Part shown: in pieces, positions 60,807 to 64,000 of the stretch
Position numbering within the stretch: the stretch's first letter is position 1
How the letters are laid out: each line of letters opens with the position of its first letter
Source: Paenibacillus woosongensis
GTDB taxonomy: Bacteria > Bacillota > Bacilli > Paenibacillales > Paenibacillaceae
Direction of reading: 5' to 3'
DNA: 64,000 nucleotides
Assembly: GCF_009725165.1 (NCBI RefSeq)
Contig: NZ_WNZW01000003.1
Coordinates: 372,001-436,000, forward strand
Translations under genes and position numbers: made by a program
Notes under the pieces: generated by a model
What the model saw: only the letters and a program-made list of their open reading frames with translations
Database searches by the model: none
Told to the model about the DNA's origin: nothing

Positions 60807-63800
60807 TTGATCAATGTTTTGGCAAAGTCGCCAATGAAAAAAAGCCATATTATGATATTCATAGGATTATTGCTCGTTATTTTATCCGGCCTGCGATTTT
60901 TTTGGATGGATTTTTTCTCTGATCAAAAACAGGTGTCCATTCAGCAGGGGCAATTGGATTTGCGTGATTGGGATGCAAAAGAGGGTGAAGTTCTTTTACT
61001 GGATGGAGAATGGGAGTTTTATCCCTATCAGTGGTTGATGGATGGCAGGCCGCTCCAAGGAATAAGTGAAATCAAACCTGGGTTTATTCAGGTTCCGGGA
61101 GGCTGGAATGAAGCTCTAGATGCTGACAGGCCAACCGCATATGGATATGCATCATATCGATTGCGTCTTTATGTAAATCCGGAAGAGGATATGAATTATA
61201 GCATTCGCGTGCCTAGCGTGCGTACGTCATCAGAATTATACATCAATGGCCGTTTGATTGCTCAATCCGGGCAGGTGTCGGAGACGAAGGATGGCTATAT
61301 TGCCAAAAACCTGCCTTATTCCACAACTTTTACGGCAGACGAAAACGGCGTAATCGATTTGGTAATTCAGGCGGCCAATTATGTAGACAGCCGGGGCAGC
61401 GGCATTGTCCGATCCGTCAAATTTGGTTCAGAAGAAACAATCATAAAGGAGATGAAAGTCTCCATTTCTATGCAGCTTCTGGCGGCTGTTATATTTCTAA
61501 TGCATTCTGTCTATGCGCTGATTTTGTTTGTGCTGGGAAATAAGGAGAAGAGGCTGCTTTATTTTTCTTTGGTGACGTTATCCATAACACTTACTAGTGT
61601 ATTAAGCAATGATGAGAAGCTGTTCCACCAATTATTTTACATAGGCAGTGATTGGGATTTCCGGTTATCTAATGTTGCTCTAGTTATTGGAACCTATGCT
61701 TTGCTGGAGTGTACGGGTCATCGCGAACTCCCTTACTGGAGAAGGATGTACCCTGGATACAAGGTTATAAGTATCGGAACTGCTGGAATCACGCTGTTTT
61801 TAAACCCGCATCAGGTGATTATGCTCTTCCCGGTATATTATCTATTAGGCGGCATTGCTGCCGGGATCACGATGATTGCCATCTTTAATAAAGCCATCAA
61901 AGATAAGAAGGGCAGTGTGCTGCTGCTTTTATCCATTATTGTACTGGTGCATCATTTTGTTTGGTTGTTGATTTGGCGGGAAAGCGGCTTGAGCCTTGTC
62001 TACTATCCGTTTGACCTGATACTGTCGATGGGTTGCTTGGCCTCTGTATGGTTTAAGGATTATTTTATCATGCATGCGAACACAAAGGAGCTCGCCGCAA
62101 CCTTGCAAAGAATGAATGACCATAAGGATCAATTTCTCGCCAATACTTCACATGAATTTAAAAATCCGTTACATAGCATGCTTAACATGTCGCAATCGGT
62201 CCTAAAAAGGGAACGGCATCTCATGCAGGAAAGGAGTATTAAAGAGCTTGAAACGATTTTATCTGTAGGGCGCCGGCTGACCTTGATATTAAACGATTTG
62301 ATTGACGTGATGAGTTTGCGGGATGGCCATCCGCGTCTTCAGAAAAAAACGATACGCATTCAGCCGATCGTGACCGGAGTTCTGGATATGCTGCAATTTA
62401 ACGTGGAAGTAAAATCCGTAAAAATCGCAAATCAAATTCCTGATGATTTTCCGCCCGTCATTGCAGATGAGAACCGGATCATTCAAGTCGTCTTCAATTT
62501 ACTTCATAATGCTGTGAAATATACGAATGAAGGAGCAATTACAATTCAAGCTTATGCCAGGGACGGGAGAGCTTATATTGCTATTACCGATACCGGGATC
62601 GGAATGGATGAGGAGATGATGAAGCGCCTATTCCGTCCGTATGAGCAGGCGGGAACGAACGAGACGTTGATCGAAGGCGGCTTTGGATTAGGCTTAAGTA
62701 TAAGCAAACAGCTGGTGGAGCTGCATGGTGGCGCGCTGGATGTGTCTTCCGTTCTAGGAGAAGGCTCAATATTTACATTTTCATTAGAACTGGCAAGTTT
62801 GCATTTAGAGGAAAAGGACACAACACCTCAATCCTTCGAGCAGCCGGCATTACCATATACCCCGGTACAGGAAGTTTCGGCCGCTCTGGACGAAACGGAT
62901 TTGCCGCCTGCTGCGCAGCAATCAGCTTTTCTAGAAATCAATCATAATCGGCCAATCATACTTATTGTGGATGATGATCCGGTCAACCTTCAAGTGCTTG
63001 AAGCGATACTGCCCCAGGATGAATATGAATCAGTGATGGTAACCAGCGGTAAAGAAGCACTGGTTATGCTGGATACTAGGGAGTGGGACCTGGTCATCTC
63101 TGATATTATGATGCCCCAGATGTCGGGTTATGAGCTAACGCGAATAATCCGCGAGCGCTTCACACTTACAGAACTTCCTGTGCTGCTGCTAACGGCAAGA
63201 AGCCAGCCCAAAGACATTCAAAGCGGTTTTATAGCAGGAGCTAATGATTATGTGGCAAAGCCGGTAGAACCCATGGAGCTCAGATCACGTATAGAGGCGC
63301 TGGCTACGATAAAGCAAGTCGTTAAGGAGCAATTGCGGTTAGAGGCTTCCTGGCTGCAAGCGCAAATTCAGCCTCATTTTCTATTTAATGCGTTAAATGC
63401 TATAGCCGCTTTAAGTGATGTTAATTTGGACAAGATGCGTGCTTTGCTTGAAGAGTTCAGCCATTTTTTGAGGCATAAATTCAGTTTTCAAAATATGAAT
63501 GGGCTTGTCCCGATCGAAGAGGAGCTCAGTCTAGTACGTTCCTACCTGTATATTGAAAAGGTCCGGTTTGATGACAGGCTAGAGGTGGTTTGGGAGACCA
63601 ATGACTATGAGGAGTTGAAGGTTCCGTTTCTATCGATCCAGCCCCTAGTTGAAAATGCGATCATCCATGGGATTATGAAGCGTGCTCGCGGCGGGAAGAT
63701 CTTAATTCGGATTTTCGTCTATCATGAGCATGCAGAGATCACTGTGGAGGATGATGGAATCGGAATGGACGAAGTCCAATTGCAACAAATACTAGAAAGA

Positions 63801-63950
63801 AATGCGGACCGCAAATCAGGAGTTGGATTGATCAATACGGATCAGCGTTTAAGACGCCACTTCGGAACAGGGCTGCATATTCAAAGTACGTTAGGTGCAG
63901 GGACGAAGGTTACTTTTCATGTACACACCAGTTCCGGTAGGGGCCGGTGA
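60807..63950 (+). CDS. Hybrid histidine kinase, 7TMR-DISM sensor with two transmitter modules
   Basis: A 1047-residue membrane sensor kinase. It has an N-terminal anchor (about 12-32), an extracellular jelly-roll (about 35-210, V-P-G-G-W-N), seven spans (about 220-400), then HisKA with H449 in S-H-E-F-K-N-P-L. HATPase follows (N-L-L-H-N-A-V-K-Y, D-T-G-I-G-M, F-G-L-G-L). A receiver domain with D766 in S-D-I-M-M-P leads to a LytS-type transmitter with H857 in Q-P-H-F-L-F-N and a second HATPase (N-A-I-I-H-G, D-D-G-I-G-M). TTG 60807 has GGAGAGG about 8 bases upstream; the frame extends back to 60723 without one. No separate response regulator is seen. Confidence 0.88.
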   Translation: MINVLAKSPMKKSHIMIFIGLLLVILSGLRFFWMDFFSDQKQVSIQQGQLDLRDWDAKEGEVLLLDGEWEFYPYQWLMDGRPLQGISEIKPGFIQVPGGWNEALDADRPTAYGYASYRLRLYVNPEEDMNYSIRVPSVRTSSELYINGRLIAQSGQVSETKDGYIAKNLPYSTTFTADENGVIDLVIQAANYVDSRGSGIVRSVKFGSEETIIKEMKVSISMQLLAAVIFLMHSVYALILFVLGNKEKRLLYFSLVTLSITLTSVLSNDEKLFHQLFYIGSDWDFRLSNVALVIGTYALLECTGHRELPYWRRMYPGYKVISIGTAGITLFLNPHQVIMLFPVYYLLGGIAAGITMIAIFNKAIKDKKGSVLLLLSIIVLVHHFVWLLIWRESGLSLVYYPFDLILSMGCLASVWFKDYFIMHANTKELAATLQRMNDHKDQFLANTSHEFKNPLHSMLNMSQSVLKRERHLMQERSIKELETILSVGRRLTLILNDLIDVMSLRDGHPRLQKKTIRIQPIVTGVLDMLQFNVEVKSVKIANQIPDDFPPVIADENRIIQVVFNLLHNAVKYTNEGAITIQAYARDGRAYIAITDTGIGMDEEMMKRLFRPYEQAGTNETLIEGGFGLGLSISKQLVELHGGALDVSSVLGEGSIFTFSLELASLHLEEKDTTPQSFEQPALPYTPVQEVSAALDETDLPPAAQQSAFLEINHNRPIILIVDDDPVNLQVLEAILPQDEYESVMVTSGKEALVMLDTREWDLVISDIMMPQMSGYELTRIIRERFTLTELPVLLLTARSQPKDIQSGFIAGANDYVAKPVEPMELRSRIEALATIKQVVKEQLRLEASWLQAQIQPHFLFNALNAIAALSDVNLDKMRALLEEFSHFLRHKFSFQNMNGLVPIEEELSLVRSYLYIEKVRFDDRLEVVWETNDYEELKVPFLSIQPLVENAIIHGIMKRARGGKILIRIFVYHEHAEITVEDDGIGMDEVQLQQILERNADRKSGVGLINTDQRLRRHFGTGLHIQSTLGAGTKVTFHVHTSSGRGR

Positions 63951-63953
63951 ACT

Positions 63954-63976
63954 GCATGTAGAAGAGGCTTCTATGC
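63954..63976. other. Hairpin at the window edge
   Basis: GCATGTAGAAG pairs with CTTCTATGC (one bulge), followed by seven A. The remaining 24 bases hold no gene start that stays open. Confidence 0.4.
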
Positions 63977-64000
63977 AAAAAAAGCTGCTTCATGCATGAG

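Overview
The window reads like a chromosomal segment of a spore-forming Gram-positive of the Paenibacillus type. The grounds are strong AGGAGG-like ribosome binding sites, frequent TTG and GTG starts, and intermediate GC. Gene content also fits: a sporulation-type diadenylate cyclase, YheC/YheD and CotSA-like coat genes, a collagen-like protein, a CYP102-type fused P450, many secreted or intracellular glycan enzymes and a 7TMR-DISM kinase. I saw no rRNA, tRNA, CRISPR array or intact insertion sequence. Genus is an inference from content, not from a marker gene.

Layout. 1-2071: start of a divergent response-regulator gene (cut by the window edge) and a two-gene ABC exporter. 2200-4595: surface-polymer cluster (DUF1796 protein, CDP-glycerol-type transferase, nucleotidyltransferase). 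4681-5796: AlkC-like DNA glycosylase. 5990-10672: complete trehalose operon (phosphotrehalase, PTS permease, GntR repressor) with twin operators at its promoter. 10673-11200: repeat-rich spacer. 11283-13917: two leftward genes, a tandem TIM-barrel secreted protein and a crystallin-like protein. 14213-19012: large GH2 glycosidase converging on and overlapping cdaS, then a TetR gene. 19235-23131: three-gene flavin monooxygenase operon divergent from that TetR gene. 23182-25461: pectate lyase and an aldo/keto reductase with a MerR-type promoter. 25549-30140: sporulation/surface glycosylation neighbourhood (GT2, collagen-like protein, YheC/D, GT4). 30159-33517: P450-reductase fusion. 33564-43810: housekeeping and stress genes (radical SAM, MarR, NamA-like reductase, acetyltransferases, aldehyde dehydrogenase with ArsR, lipoprotein, UppP, MerR). 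43814-45463: catalase. 45951-52748: two ROK-type regulator plus MFS transporter pairs flanking an AraC regulator and a dehydrogenase. 52777-54630: SRAP protein, acetyltransferase and an Erm methyltransferase remnant. 54672-57246: modular GH16 glucanase under a CcpA-type site. 57290-60624: a duplicated repeat/amidase segment around an unusual nuclease-fold gene. 60807-63950: hybrid two-transmitter histidine kinase.

The most unusual signal is in the spacers. Two sequence families of 186-187 bp elements occur here: family A at 10824-11010 and 45579-45765, and family B at 33701-33886, 57290-57476 and 58761-58947. They share no obvious sequence, but both are built from four units: two direct copies, then two inverted copies, with unit offsets of 50 bp (B) or 51 bp (A) in both arms. 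Two family B copies belong to a larger duplicated block (element, a 37-bp-period minisatellite and the 3' end of an amidase gene). That block brackets a gene (58118-58765) whose product looks like a Vsr/DUF559-type nuclease fold joined to a winged helix, preceded by a promoter and a leader terminator. Whether this gene has anything to do with the elements is open, and it is the lead I would follow first.
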